64,000 nt of DNA, taken from contig NZ_JALIFO010000016.1 in NCBI RefSeq assembly GCF_022867805.1, forward strand, positions 62,001 through 126,000, in the 5' to 3' direction. Source of the DNA: Cuneatibacter sp. NSJ-177 (GTDB lineage Bacteria > Bacillota > Clostridia > Lachnospirales > Lachnospiraceae). Every line of letters starts with the position of its first letter. Positions within the stretch are counted from its first letter, which is position 1. The notes below the pieces were generated by a model. It saw nothing but the letters and a program-made list of their open reading frames with translations, was not told the DNA's origin and did no database searches. The position numbers and the translations under genes are program-made. Shown piece after piece: positions 17,348 through 26,528 of this stretch.

Positions 17348-19626
17348 TTGGAAGCCTCCTTTTCCTTCAATGCCCGGTAAACCTTTTCCGGTGTGATCGG
17401 AAGATCGGTGATCCGGACGCCCACCGCGTCCTCAATGGCGTTTGCAATGGCGGGTCCGGTGGGGATCAGGGTCGGTTCGCCGATTCCCTTGGCTCCAAAG
17501 GGGCCGATGGGATCGTTGGATTCCACGATCACACTTTCCACCTCCGGCATATCCTTGATGGTCATCAATGTATACTTGTGCAGACCCGTACTCTGAGGGA
17601 TCCCATCCTGAAACTGCATATTCTCGTAGAGGGTCCAGCCGATTCCCTGGGCTACGCCTCCGTTGATCTGACCGATCACGCCGCCGGGATTGATGACCTT
17701 GCCCACGTCATGAGCCGCCACCACCCGGAGGACCTTGACAAAGCCGGTCACCGTATCCACTTCCACCTCCACGCTCTGAGCCGCATAGGTATAAGCGCTG
17801 GAATAGTCGCCGTAGCCTCTGGAATCCGCGCCGATGGTGGGCGGATCATAGCTGATATACTCGGTAAAAGGCACCGACCGGTTGGTCCGGATCGCCAGGG
17901 CGCAGAGTTTCTTTAAGCTGATGCAGTCTCTGGGGTCCGCCGTGTAATAGGCCACGCCGTCCTTGATATCGATGGCCCCCTTTGGCCGCTTCAGCGCCTC
18001 CGAGGCCACATTTAGAATCTGATCCTTCACCTTAAGCGCACAGTTATAGATCGCTTTTCCCGCCACAGTGGTAACCCGGCTGGAATAGGTTCCAAGGCCA
18101 AACGGACTGACGTCCGTGTCCAATGGCATCACTACCACCTGGTCGATGGATACGCCCAAAACCTCGGCCGCGATCTCCGCAAATACCGTGTAGGCTCCCT
18201 GTCCGAGGTTGGATTCTCCGGAGAAGACAAAGACCTTTCCGTCTTCGTGAATCCTAATCATGGCAGAAGATCCGTCGTACTTGTCGCCGCCCCGGTTGCC
18301 GGATACATGGGTCATACAGGCCGTGGCAATCCCCCGGCGGATCCGCCCTCCCTCCGCCGATTGAGGCAGGCGTTTTTCCCGGATTTTTCGGTCCGCCGCT
18401 TCCAGACACTCCGAAAGGCCGCAGCTTTTGATCTTCCAGCCGTGGAGCGTCAAGTCTCCGGTGCGGACGCAGTTTTTCAGGCGGACCTGGACCGGATCCA
18501 GCCCAATCTGCTTGCAGCACCAATCGATCATGGATTCCAGCGCATAGTGGGCCTGGCTGTTGCCGTAGCCGCGGAAGCCGCTGGTCGGGATCAGGTTGGT
18601 ATAAATCAGGTAGGAATCTGTCTTGCAGGAGCGGAACCGGTACAGGCAGTCCGTCCGCACCGACATATTCAGCAAAATCTTGGTGGCCGCCCAGCTGTAG
18701 GCGCCGTTGTCGGCCAGAATCTTTGCCTCCTTTGCCACCATGGTCCCATCCTTCATCATTCCCAGCTTCAAATGAATCTGCGGAGCCACGCGTGGTCTGG
18801 TGGTCAGCATCTCCTCCTCGCGGCTCATCACATACTTGACCGGACGTCCCGTGGCCCTGGCCAGCACGGCCACCACCGGATGAAAGTTCCGAATCCAGAT
18901 TTTGGCTCCGAAACCGCCGCCGATGACCGGCGACTTAATGGTAATCCGGGTGGGGTCGATCCCCAGCGCCTTGGCAATCTCGTTTCTGCCCTGGAAGGCC
19001 GACTGGAGGCCGGTCCACATGGTCAGGCGCCCGTTGGGCTCCCACTGGGCAATACAGCCGAAGGGTTCCATATATAACCCCTGCACCCGGTGGGTGCAGA
19101 ATGTCTTTTCAAATACATAGTCGCAGGACGCAAAATCTTCCTCCAGATTTCCCTCAGAAAAATGGTATTCTTTTGCAATATTGCCGCCGGGGCAGTCTTC
19201 GTGCACCAGCGGGGCTCCGGGAGCCATAGCCTTCTCCAAAGTATCAATGACCGGGAGAAGCTCATATTCCACGTGAATCCGCCGGATCGCTTCCTCCGCG
19301 ATCTCCTCGCTCTCTGCCGCCACCGCGGCAATCTCATCCCCCACATAGCGGACTTTTTCCGAATTCAACATTTCCACGTCCGCAATTTCCAGGCCGAAGC
19401 GGTTCTTCGGACAATCCTTCCCGGTCAGCACGGCGCGCACGCCGGGCAGAGCCTCCGCCTCCCCGGTGTCGATCCGGACAATCCTAGCATGAGGGTGAGG
19501 GGAGCGCAGGAATTTGGCGTACAGCATGTTGGGAACCGTCATATCGTCCAGATATTTGGCTGTTCCGGACACTTTTTCCTTTGCATCCACAAAACACTGC
19601 TTGTTGCCGATATACTTATACTCCAT
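17344..19626 (-). CDS. Molybdenum hydroxylase, molybdopterin (large) subunit
   Basis: A 760-residue xanthine-dehydrogenase-family large subunit. ATKILLNMSVRTDCLYRFRS and TSGFRGYGNSQAHYALESM are typical Mo-cofactor segments. GESNLGQGAYTVFAEIAAE is the glutamine-containing Mo-pterin block, and FGAKGIGEPTLIPTGPAIANAI holds the catalytic glutamate. It lacks the serine-cysteine pattern of CO dehydrogenases, so an N-heterocycle or purine hydroxylase is likelier. In nicotinate fermentation by Eubacterium barkeri an enzyme of this family starts the pathway. The actual substrate is unknown. Confidence 0.92.
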   Translation of the reverse strand: MEYKYIGNKQCFVDAKEKVSGTAKYLDDMTVPNMLYAKFLRSPHPHARIVRIDTGEAEALPGVRAVLTGKDCPKNRFGLEIADVEMLNSEKVRYVGDEIAAVAAESEEIAEEAIRRIHVEYELLPVIDTLEKAMAPGAPLVHEDCPGGNIAKEYHFSEGNLEEDFASCDYVFEKTFCTHRVQGLYMEPFGCIAQWEPNGRLTMWTGLQSAFQGRNEIAKALGIDPTRITIKSPVIGGGFGAKIWIRNFHPVVAVLARATGRPVKYVMSREEEMLTTRPRVAPQIHLKLGMMKDGTMVAKEAKILADNGAYSWAATKILLNMSVRTDCLYRFRSCKTDSYLIYTNLIPTSGFRGYGNSQAHYALESMIDWCCKQIGLDPVQVRLKNCVRTGDLTLHGWKIKSCGLSECLEAADRKIREKRLPQSAEGGRIRRGIATACMTHVSGNRGGDKYDGSSAMIRIHEDGKVFVFSGESNLGQGAYTVFAEIAAEVLGVSIDQVVVMPLDTDVSPFGLGTYSSRVTTVAGKAIYNCALKVKDQILNVASEALKRPKGAIDIKDGVAYYTADPRDCISLKKLCALAIRTNRSVPFTEYISYDPPTIGADSRGYGDYSSAYTYAAQSVEVEVDTVTGFVKVLRVVAAHDVGKVINPGGVIGQINGGVAQGIGWTLYENMQFQDGIPQSTGLHKYTLMTIKDMPEVESVIVESNDPIGPFGAKGIGEPTLIPTGPAIANAIEDAVGVRITDLPITPEKVYRALKEKEASK

Positions 19627-19639
19627 CTTTTCTTGTCTC

Positions 19640-20512
19640 CTATATCTCAGTCAATTCAAAGGCTGCTTTCTCCAAGGGGTAACGTGCTGTTTTTCCTCCC
19701 AGAAACAGTACGGCCCCCCGGATGACCCCCGCCCGGACAAGCTCTCTGGCCCGGCCGGTTCCCTGGCGAAGGGCCTGATCGATCACCGCACCGCCAAGGG
19801 GCCCTACCTCTTTCACCACGAGATCTCCCCGGATATCGGTCCCGTATTCCAGCTCTTCCGCCAGGCAGCGGACAACCTGCGGGTCCTCCACATAAGTGGC
19901 GTTGGCAATGTCCGTGGCGGCGGCATCCGCCCAGGAGGGCTTTTCCGCGATCACCGTCACCGCCGAGGCGATTCCCTTTGACAGGCTGCGGCCGCCGAAT
20001 CCGCTGGTAGCAAGCCCTGCGCTCTGATAGCCTCCGGGAAGCTTCAGACGGTGGGTCACATCCCGCCGGTTCAAATCGCTGACGATCCCGATGGACCATT
20101 CTCTTGTTCCGTCTTTGCTTCCCAGCGCGATATCTCCTCCATTGTTGACCACCACCATATCCGCCTTTGTGGCGGCAAGAATATGGTCTCTGACCATCTC
20201 GGAAAACGTTCCCGCCACAGCGGCCATCGGGGTAAAGTCGTCCCGATCCAGCCGCCGGACGGCCTCAGCCATCCGGCGGAGAATTTCCGGGCAGTCTTTT
20301 AGCATTTCTTCCGAGAGATCCGGAATCCGGCGTCTGGCCAAGGGAAGGGAAGGAATCAGAATGTCCAGCTGCCGCAAAGCCTCCCTGGCTCCTGCCGCCG
20401 CCGCTTCTATGGCTGCCTTTCCCGCCTGCTCCGCCAGAATCGACATGGTGACGGGCCCATAGTCCACCAGGACTCTTCCGTCCGGCAGAATTCCGTATTT
20501 ACACTCATACAT
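19640..20512 (-). CDS. UPF0280 family protein (ApbE-like)
   Basis: 290 residues matching UPF0280: YGILPDGRVLVDYGPVTMSI, PMAAVAGTFSEMVRDHIL, VVNNGGDIAL, GGYQSAGLATSGFGGRSL, ADAAATDIANATYV. The NGGDIAL and AAATDIANA blocks mirror those of ApbE FMN transferases, which attach flavin covalently to threonine. The start follows GAGGAGGAAGGG. In this operon the likely client is the 6-hydroxynicotinate-reductase-like protein, because the E. barkeri enzyme is reported to hold covalent flavin. That link is inference. Confidence 0.85.
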   Translation of the reverse strand: MYECKYGILPDGRVLVDYGPVTMSILAEQAGKAAIEAAAAGAREALRQLDILIPSLPLARRRIPDLSEEMLKDCPEILRRMAEAVRRLDRDDFTPMAAVAGTFSEMVRDHILAATKADMVVVNNGGDIALGSKDGTREWSIGIVSDLNRRDVTHRLKLPGGYQSAGLATSGFGGRSLSKGIASAVTVIAEKPSWADAAATDIANATYVEDPQVVRCLAEELEYGTDIRGDLVVKEVGPLGGAVIDQALRQGTGRARELVRAGVIRGAVLFLGGKTARYPLEKAAFELTEI

Positions 20513-20563
20513 GTTCCCTTCCTCCTCGCCAAATCGATTTCCAAATCTCATGAAAACTACCTG

Positions 20564-21616
20564 CTATTTGTGTTCCTCATAATATTTTACCGCGCCAGGA
20601 TGAAGCTCTACAGGCGATACTTCCTGCATGGCAGCCAAATCCAGCGTGGACAGAGAACTATGGATGCCTTTGAAATATTCCATATTCTCATCGATGGCCT
20701 TTACAATATTGTAAGCCGTCTCATCCGGCATGTCGGCGCTGGCAAACAGAACCACCGTAGCCGCCACTGTGTTGACATCATTTTTCAGGAAAGAATAAGC
20801 CCCTGCCGGAATGGTTACTTTGTAGGTGCCAAGCTGATCGTTTACCTTCTGGATGACGTCATCGGACAAATTCAAGAGGGTCAGATCCACCGAGGTCGCC
20901 GCGTCCACCACGTTGCTGGACGGAACCTGGATCACATTGCTGTAAGCCTCGATCTTACCGTCGCGCATCAGGTCCAAAGAACTGCCCATGGAAATGAAAT
21001 CCACTGCGCCGCCCCAAGAAGCCAGATCATCATAGGTGATACCTGCGGCTTCCAGACAAGCTTTTCCCACCAGCTCCATGAAGGAATCCTTGGTGTTAAA
21101 GTTAATTTTCAGCCCGTACTGAGCGTTTTTGATATCTTCCAGCGTCTGAAAGCCCAGGTCATTCTTTATGATAAACTGCTGGGCCGCTTCGCCGTACAGA
21201 ACGGTGATGGCGCGGAGATTATCCATCTCTTTGTTAAAGGGGGCCGCCCCGTCTCCGGCCAGCTTCAAAAGACCGGTGTGGGCGATGCCGAGATCCACTT
21301 TACCGCTGCTGACCAGGGCCACGTTGGCCGCTTCCTGGCCGACCTCGTAAGCCACGTTGGAGCCGGGGAAGCTGCGCCGGATGACTTCGCCGGTGCCTTC
21401 GCCGATGGACGCCCAAGCGCCGCCGATGGAACCGCCGCAGATCGTCAGGTTCATGGCCGCCCCGCCGGAAACCGGCGCGGTATCTCCCTTTTCGGCCGTG
21501 GATTCCCCGGAAGCATTTCCGGTGGTGGTTCCGGTCTCCGTACTGCACCCGGAAAATGCACCGATACAAAGAATCGCAGCGAACAGACAACATAACGCCT
21601 TTTTCATTTTTTTCAT
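20564..21616 (-). CDS. TAXI-family TRAP transporter solute-binding lipoprotein
   Basis: 350 residues with a lipoprotein signal peptide (KKALCCLFAAILCIGAFSGC, cleavage before Cys) and a Ser/Thr-rich linker. The TAXI receptor fold follows (NLTICGGSIGGAWASIGEGT, VGQEAANVALVSSGKVDLGI). It captures a carboxylated substrate outside the cell and delivers it to the fused permease encoded next. The start has AAGGAGG 7 nt upstream. TAXI receptors bind organic acids such as glutamate or 2-oxoglutarate, consistent with an acidic heterocycle or amino acid. Confidence 0.92.
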   Translation of the reverse strand: MKKMKKALCCLFAAILCIGAFSGCSTETGTTTGNASGESTAEKGDTAPVSGGAAMNLTICGGSIGGAWASIGEGTGEVIRRSFPGSNVAYEVGQEAANVALVSSGKVDLGIAHTGLLKLAGDGAAPFNKEMDNLRAITVLYGEAAQQFIIKNDLGFQTLEDIKNAQYGLKINFNTKDSFMELVGKACLEAAGITYDDLASWGGAVDFISMGSSLDLMRDGKIEAYSNVIQVPSSNVVDAATSVDLTLLNLSDDVIQKVNDQLGTYKVTIPAGAYSFLKNDVNTVAATVVLFASADMPDETAYNIVKAIDENMEYFKGIHSSLSTLDLAAMQEVSPVELHPGAVKYYEEHK

Positions 21617-21632
21617 ATTTTCCTCCTTGCCC

Positions 21633-23564
21633 TTAGGCTGATGCGGGGTTTACATGATTCTTTTCTTTCTTGTTTTCCAGGATAGAGATCAGAGCCAATA
21701 CAGCAAAAATTGCAAGCCCGATATAATCGGTGATGGTCTCCGGATACATCATCAGCAGGCCGCTGATAAGCAAAAGCACGCGGACAAGCGGATTGACTTT
21801 GCGGAACAGCCAGCCCTCAATCCCGGCGCTGATGGCATACACGCCCGCCAGGGCCGTAAAGATGATCCAGATGGTGCCCAGCGTAAAGTTATCCGCCGTC
21901 ACCAAAAGCTTCGGCTGCAGCACAAACATAAACGGTACAATGAAGGACACGCTGCCGAGGAGGCAGGCGCTCCACCCAATCTTTGTCGCATTCCCTTCCG
22001 CGATACCGGCGGCCGCGTAGCTGGCCACAGCGACGGGCGGTGTGATGGCCGACATGGTGGAGAAGTATACAACAAACATGTGAGCGGACATGGGCGCCAC
22101 GCCCAGCTCATAGAGCGAGGGAATTGCCAGAGAAGCCGTCAGCGCATAAGCCGCCGCCACAGGCATTCCCATGCCAAGCAGGATACAAAGGACTGCGGTG
22201 ATAGCCAAGGCAATCAGGACGTTCTTCCCGCCGAGACTGAGCACCAAGCTGGCAAGTTTGCCGCTTAAACCTGTGGTCATCAGGCCGCAGATCACCATAC
22301 CGGCGATTGCGCAGGACATGGAGATGATTACTGCCTGGAGCGCGCCGTCTTCCAGTGCCATCCAGATTTTCTTCGGTGTCATGCGGGTCTCTTTCCGAAG
22401 GAAACTGGCCAGAATCACGCAGACAATACCGGCGACAGCCGCCATGGAAGGCGTATACCCCTGCATGATCATTACCACCAGAACCACCAGCGGCAGGATG
22501 AATTGAAAGCCTTTTTTCAACGTTTCCTTCATGTCGGGGAGTTCTTCTTTGCTCATTCCTTTTAACCCCAGCTTTTTGGCTCTAAAGTGAACCATCAGCA
22601 TCAAAGCCAGGTAATAAAGAACGCCGGGTACTAAGGCCGCAATGGCAATATCTTTATAGGGAATACCGGCCATCTCCACCATCAGGAAGGCCGCAGTCCC
22701 CATGATCGGAGGCATGACGCCGCCGCCCGTGGAAGCCACCGCGCAGACAGCGCCGGAAAAATCCGTGTCATAGCCGACCTTTTTCATCATCGGAATGGTG
22801 AAGGAGCCTGTGGTCGCCACATTGGCGGTGGGGCTGCCGTTGATCATCCCAAAGAGCGCGCTGGATACGATGGAAACCTTGCCGGCGCCGCCGGTGTAAC
22901 GGCCGGCCACCGCCATGGAGAAGTTGTAAAAAAAGTCGCCTGCTCCGGAGTAGTTGAAAAACGAGCCAAAGAGGCAAAACAAAAAAACGTAGGTGGAAGA
23001 CACGGCTATCGGCGAGGTGAAAATGCCGTTGGTCGTGAATACCAATTGGTCCAGAATGTCGATGGGAATCAGTTCCCGGTGGTTCAAAAGTCCGGGAAGC
23101 AGATGCCCGAAGAAGGTATACAGGGTAAAGACAATGGCAATGGTCGGCAGAACCATGCCCATGGTCCGTCTGGTTCCGTCGATGACCAGGACGGCGAAAA
23201 TAATGCCCACAATGATGTCGGGCACGCTCAGGGGATCCACCTGAGGCCAGCGCAGGAGATACCGGGATACCTGGGTGGCATAGTAAATCCCTGCCACAGC
23301 CACCACGGCGGCCACCACATAGTCCACCTTGCCGATATGATCCCTCTTACTTTCCCGCTGTGGGGTATACAGCAGATAACAAAGCACCATGATGAATGTC
23401 AGATGAATACAATAGTGCATCACCGGCTGTATGGAAAAAAAGGTACTCTGTATGATCTGATACAGCGACATGATCACTGCAATGACCCCTAGAATCCTCT
23501 TCTCGGTTCCTTCGAGCCGGCGTCTTTTTCCGCCGGCCCAAAAATTTGAAAACGTCTGTTTCAT
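21633..23564 (-). CDS. TRAP transporter fused permease (DctQ-DctM type)
   Basis: A 643-residue membrane protein, the size of 4TM/12TM fusions that partner TAXI receptors. The N-terminal part corresponds to the small DctQ subunit. The DctM part shows GMINGSPTANVATTGSFTIPMMKKVGY, ASTGGGVMPPIMGTAAFLM and GMGMPVAAAYALTASLAIP, conserved in this family. It drives substrate uptake with a cation gradient and is encoded directly downstream of the reductase-like gene and upstream of the receptor. Confidence 0.93.
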   Translation of the reverse strand: MKQTFSNFWAGGKRRRLEGTEKRILGVIAVIMSLYQIIQSTFFSIQPVMHYCIHLTFIMVLCYLLYTPQRESKRDHIGKVDYVVAAVVAVAGIYYATQVSRYLLRWPQVDPLSVPDIIVGIIFAVLVIDGTRRTMGMVLPTIAIVFTLYTFFGHLLPGLLNHRELIPIDILDQLVFTTNGIFTSPIAVSSTYVFLFCLFGSFFNYSGAGDFFYNFSMAVAGRYTGGAGKVSIVSSALFGMINGSPTANVATTGSFTIPMMKKVGYDTDFSGAVCAVASTGGGVMPPIMGTAAFLMVEMAGIPYKDIAIAALVPGVLYYLALMLMVHFRAKKLGLKGMSKEELPDMKETLKKGFQFILPLVVLVVMIMQGYTPSMAAVAGIVCVILASFLRKETRMTPKKIWMALEDGALQAVIISMSCAIAGMVICGLMTTGLSGKLASLVLSLGGKNVLIALAITAVLCILLGMGMPVAAAYALTASLAIPSLYELGVAPMSAHMFVVYFSTMSAITPPVAVASYAAAGIAEGNATKIGWSACLLGSVSFIVPFMFVLQPKLLVTADNFTLGTIWIIFTALAGVYAISAGIEGWLFRKVNPLVRVLLLISGLLMMYPETITDYIGLAIFAVLALISILENKKEKNHVNPASA

Positions 23565-23581
23565 TTATCCACTTCCCTCCG

Positions 23582-25108
23582 TCACCTTTTCAGCTTCACA
23601 CATTCCGTCCTTCCCTCCCTGAGGACCTCCTCACGGGGGCGTATGGCCTGCATATGCCCTCCGATGGCTTCATATTTTTCCTTCGTTATGGTATACTCGA
23701 TCGGCGCAATCACCGCCGGGGATGCCGTATAGTTGAATGGTTCCTCGACCATCTTCTCCACATCCGCCAAAAACGTAATGCCGCCTCCGGGCATAACAAA
23801 AGTCTCCGCTCCTGCGATGCTGAGCACCGCGTCTCCGGCATGTACGGCACGGGTCAGCTTCACCGGGTCAACCGTCACTCCGGCCCGCGCGCTTCCGCCG
23901 ACGCCCGCATAATACATAGCCGAAACTTTGCTGTCCTCGCAGTTGTCGGCCGCCATCCTGCGGAACGCCTCCAGTTCCTCCGGAATCGGGATGGAATGCG
24001 GCTTGCCGTCCTCCCCGACTTCGAAGAAAGCAATTTTTCTCCAGGTCGTCTCCGCCACCAGGATTTTCATTCCGGGCCTGGCGATGGTCATATCGATGTC
24101 CTTGATCGCCTCCACCGGATCCTTGATGTTGGTTCCGCCCCATCCGTCTCCATGCTCAAAAAAGTATCTGCCTTCCGTGGCAAGCCTGCCTAAAGGCGTC
24201 ACGCCGCTGTAAGGAAGCTGCTCCGCTCCGGCCGGATGCTTGGTAAACAGCCCGGTGATATGATGATCCAGGATAATGGCTTCATCCACCAGTTTTCCCA
24301 GATGCTTGGCAAAAAGGCCGCAGCAGGCTCCTCCGCATCCCACACGCATCTTCGTGTCCGGTTCTCCGTTGATAATGGGAGCCTTGCCCACGGTCAGCGT
24401 CATTTTACAGCCGCCGTCCACCACAAAGTCCACAGGCTTCCGGTTTCCCAGATCCGCCATGACTTTTACCACCGTCATGCCGTGGGGACCTTTCACCCGG
24501 TTCACACCTCCCAGAATCAAAATCTGAGAGCCATACTGCTCGGTGCTCACCGTTCCCACTTCGTGGCCCTGACATCTCACGGCCGCGCCTTCATCGCCGA
24601 TATGAATGTTACTGTCGATCTTTACCATCATGGAACTGTAGGAGATCGGCGCCTCCGTCACGGCCGTGATCACGTCAAATCCATCAATCTTTTCTTCTAC
24701 GATATACGGTGCCGGGTGATAATCCGGGTACGCAGCTCCTGCTCCTACCGCAGTGATCAGCGGCGTGCTGATTGCAATCTTCTCCGGATCCTTTTTCAGG
24801 TTATCCGGAATCTGGAGCGGACGGTTTCGATACAGCTCTCCGTCCTGGTTCGTAAACCGCTTGCAGGCTCCCATCTGTCCGTTCGGAATTTCACACTTTA
24901 CACCGCAATTTTTGCAGATGACAAAATCCGGATCCGGCCTTTCCTGCTCCCGCAGAGCGTCAAATTTACATTCCTTCAAGCAGGATTTACAGTTGACACA
25001 TTCCTCACTGATCACTGCCTTTTTTTCCACGATCTTTATCGCGCCCATGGGACATACCTTTTCACAGGCCCTGCATCCCCGGCATTTCTCCGTTACGACA
25101 CCTATCAT
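23582..25108 (-). CDS. 6-hydroxynicotinate reductase-like flavo-iron-sulfur protein
   Basis: 508 residues. Residues 1-60 carry two [4Fe-4S] motifs (CRGCRACEKVCP and CVNCKSCLKECK), then CKNCGVKCEIPNGQMGAC, a possible third cluster. The rest is a large domain (HEVGTVSTEQYGSQILILGG, VGCGGACCGLFAKHLG, YYAGVGGSARAG) that I associate with Hnr, which reduces 6-hydroxynicotinate to the tetrahydro compound using ferredoxin. That enzyme is reported to contain one [2Fe-2S], two [4Fe-4S] and covalent flavin; the cysteine count here agrees. SGVTPLGRL resembles a flavinylation site. Neighbouring Mo hydroxylase and amidohydrolase genes match the order of chemistry in nicotinate fermentation. Confidence 0.75.
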   Translation of the reverse strand: MIGVVTEKCRGCRACEKVCPMGAIKIVEKKAVISEECVNCKSCLKECKFDALREQERPDPDFVICKNCGVKCEIPNGQMGACKRFTNQDGELYRNRPLQIPDNLKKDPEKIAISTPLITAVGAGAAYPDYHPAPYIVEEKIDGFDVITAVTEAPISYSSMMVKIDSNIHIGDEGAAVRCQGHEVGTVSTEQYGSQILILGGVNRVKGPHGMTVVKVMADLGNRKPVDFVVDGGCKMTLTVGKAPIINGEPDTKMRVGCGGACCGLFAKHLGKLVDEAIILDHHITGLFTKHPAGAEQLPYSGVTPLGRLATEGRYFFEHGDGWGGTNIKDPVEAIKDIDMTIARPGMKILVAETTWRKIAFFEVGEDGKPHSIPIPEELEAFRRMAADNCEDSKVSAMYYAGVGGSARAGVTVDPVKLTRAVHAGDAVLSIAGAETFVMPGGGITFLADVEKMVEEPFNYTASPAVIAPIEYTITKEKYEAIGGHMQAIRPREEVLREGRTECVKLKR

Positions 25109-25124
25109 ACTTCCTCCTGTTACC

Positions 25125-26375
25125 TTAGATAATGTGATTCTGCTTTGCTTCCAGGATCTTCAGCAGTCTCTGCTGCTCATTGTTCACGATCATGACGCCT
25201 TCATCTACACCCATGCCAGGCTTTCCGGCCATGGCGAAAGGCTTGGTGGCAACCGCCAGGTTTACGCAGACCAGCGCCGAGTGGTCGGTCTCATTGCAGG
25301 TTCCGCCCTGATACGCCAGCACGCCGTGCTCCTTGCAGTACAGGACCGCATCGATGATATTGTTGATGCCGCCGAGGTCAATGGTCTTAACCTGAACCAT
25401 ATCGCAGGCTCCTGCGTCCACCCACTCTTTGATTTCTTCATAGGTATTGGCGTACTCATCGATGATCAGCTTTAACGTGGATCCCGCCTCTTTCAGACGC
25501 TTCTTCAAGTACAGGAAGCCGTCTTTTTGCTTCTCGTTGGACTTCAGGTCAATGGGCATCTCCACAAATACCTGGTAAGGTTTGCAGGCGTCTTCCACCT
25601 TCAGCAGATACTCGAAGACCTGATCCAGATCATCGTGGAAAGCGTAGCCCATGCAGCCGTATACATCATAGCGCATCACCGGATTGTAGTCGGGCTCGCC
25701 GATCTGGACGATACGATTCTTGACCCATTTTACCCAATCCAAGAAGATCTGTCCGTCCTCGCCCAGCTTGCTCTTTACGTTGTTAATCAGGCCGTGAGGC
25801 ATCATGCCGACTTTTTTCAGGATCATCTTGTCTACATTGTTATAACGGTCGTCGCCGGACTGAGCGTTGATGCGGACCGGAGTCAGGTCTACAGGCAGAT
25901 GGTACTCTTTTAAAACAACCTCCGCCATCGTGGTCTTCTCCATCTTGGCAACAGCCTCCAGGATTGCCTGGGTAACGCCGTAACGAATGGAAGCAGGGAG
26001 ACGCTCGCCGTCAAACTCATAGCGGTCGAAACGTTCGGCCGTGGATTTGAATTCTGTCAGGTCCATGCCCTCAAAATAAGGAACCACGTACTTCTCAATC
26101 ACCTTGATCAGAGCCTCGGCCGTGTTCGGCACTTCCCGTCCGCCGCTGGCCGCGTACTGAGCTACCGCACAGTCGCCGAAAGCAATCTGTCCGTCCTCCA
26201 GAACGAACATGACCGATACCGCTACGCCAGGCTGGCGGATGGAGTGGAATCCAGGAGTAACCGGATCACCTTTGTAGACGAAACCGTCTTCTTCAGCGCC
26301 CCGTTTGATGGCTTCCTTGTCGTCCATGTAGAAACCGGTCATGGCCTTTGAGCACAGCACTTTTTTGATAATCAT
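25125..26375 (-). CDS. Methylaspartate ammonia-lyase
   Basis: 416 residues of the enolase superfamily, collinear with clostridial 3-methylaspartase. The catalytic histidine is His194 (MMPHGLINNV), the base lysine is Lys330 (VQVKTIDLGG), and the Mg ligands are Asp237 (YDVYG), Glu272 (VEMP) and Asp306 (IIDEY). It eliminates ammonia from 3-methylaspartate to give mesaconate. The start MIIKKVLCSKAMTGFY follows GGAGG and matches the usual N terminus. It stands between the amidohydrolase and reductase-like genes, with no glutamate mutase genes nearby, so its substrate may arise by a route other than glutamate. Confidence 0.95.
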   Translation of the reverse strand: MIIKKVLCSKAMTGFYMDDKEAIKRGAEEDGFVYKGDPVTPGFHSIRQPGVAVSVMFVLEDGQIAFGDCAVAQYAASGGREVPNTAEALIKVIEKYVVPYFEGMDLTEFKSTAERFDRYEFDGERLPASIRYGVTQAILEAVAKMEKTTMAEVVLKEYHLPVDLTPVRINAQSGDDRYNNVDKMILKKVGMMPHGLINNVKSKLGEDGQIFLDWVKWVKNRIVQIGEPDYNPVMRYDVYGCMGYAFHDDLDQVFEYLLKVEDACKPYQVFVEMPIDLKSNEKQKDGFLYLKKRLKEAGSTLKLIIDEYANTYEEIKEWVDAGACDMVQVKTIDLGGINNIIDAVLYCKEHGVLAYQGGTCNETDHSALVCVNLAVATKPFAMAGKPGMGVDEGVMIVNNEQQRLLKILEAKQNHII

Positions 26376-26469
26376 TGTTTTTTCCTCCATTTATTTTGAG
26401 AGTTTTAAAAAGACATTTGGAAAATTTTTACAAGGGAAACAGATATCAATATCATACATTTTTAAGGTC

Positions 26470-26495
26470 GAGATGTCTACCGCGGCAGACATCTC
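26470..26495. promoter_or_regulatory. Intercistronic hairpin between amidohydrolase and methylaspartase genes
   Basis: Perfect 9-bp arms GAGATGTCT and AGACATCTC enclose ACCGCGGC. A T-run follows on the plus strand and an A-rich tract on the minus strand. As RNA in the operon transcript it would form a stable stem before the methylaspartase ribosome site. It may be an attenuator, a processing/stability element, or a terminator for plus-strand transcription. Confidence 0.6.
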
Positions 26496-26528
26496 ATTAA
26501 GTTTTTTCACTTTTCCGACAACATACGT

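Noticed and set aside
17344-19626. Carbon monoxide dehydrogenase large subunit (CoxL)
   Set aside because: Fold matches, but I see no form I CoxL active-site loop (AYRCSFR-type); the local block reads TSGFRGYGNSQAH, so a heterocycle hydroxylase is preferred.
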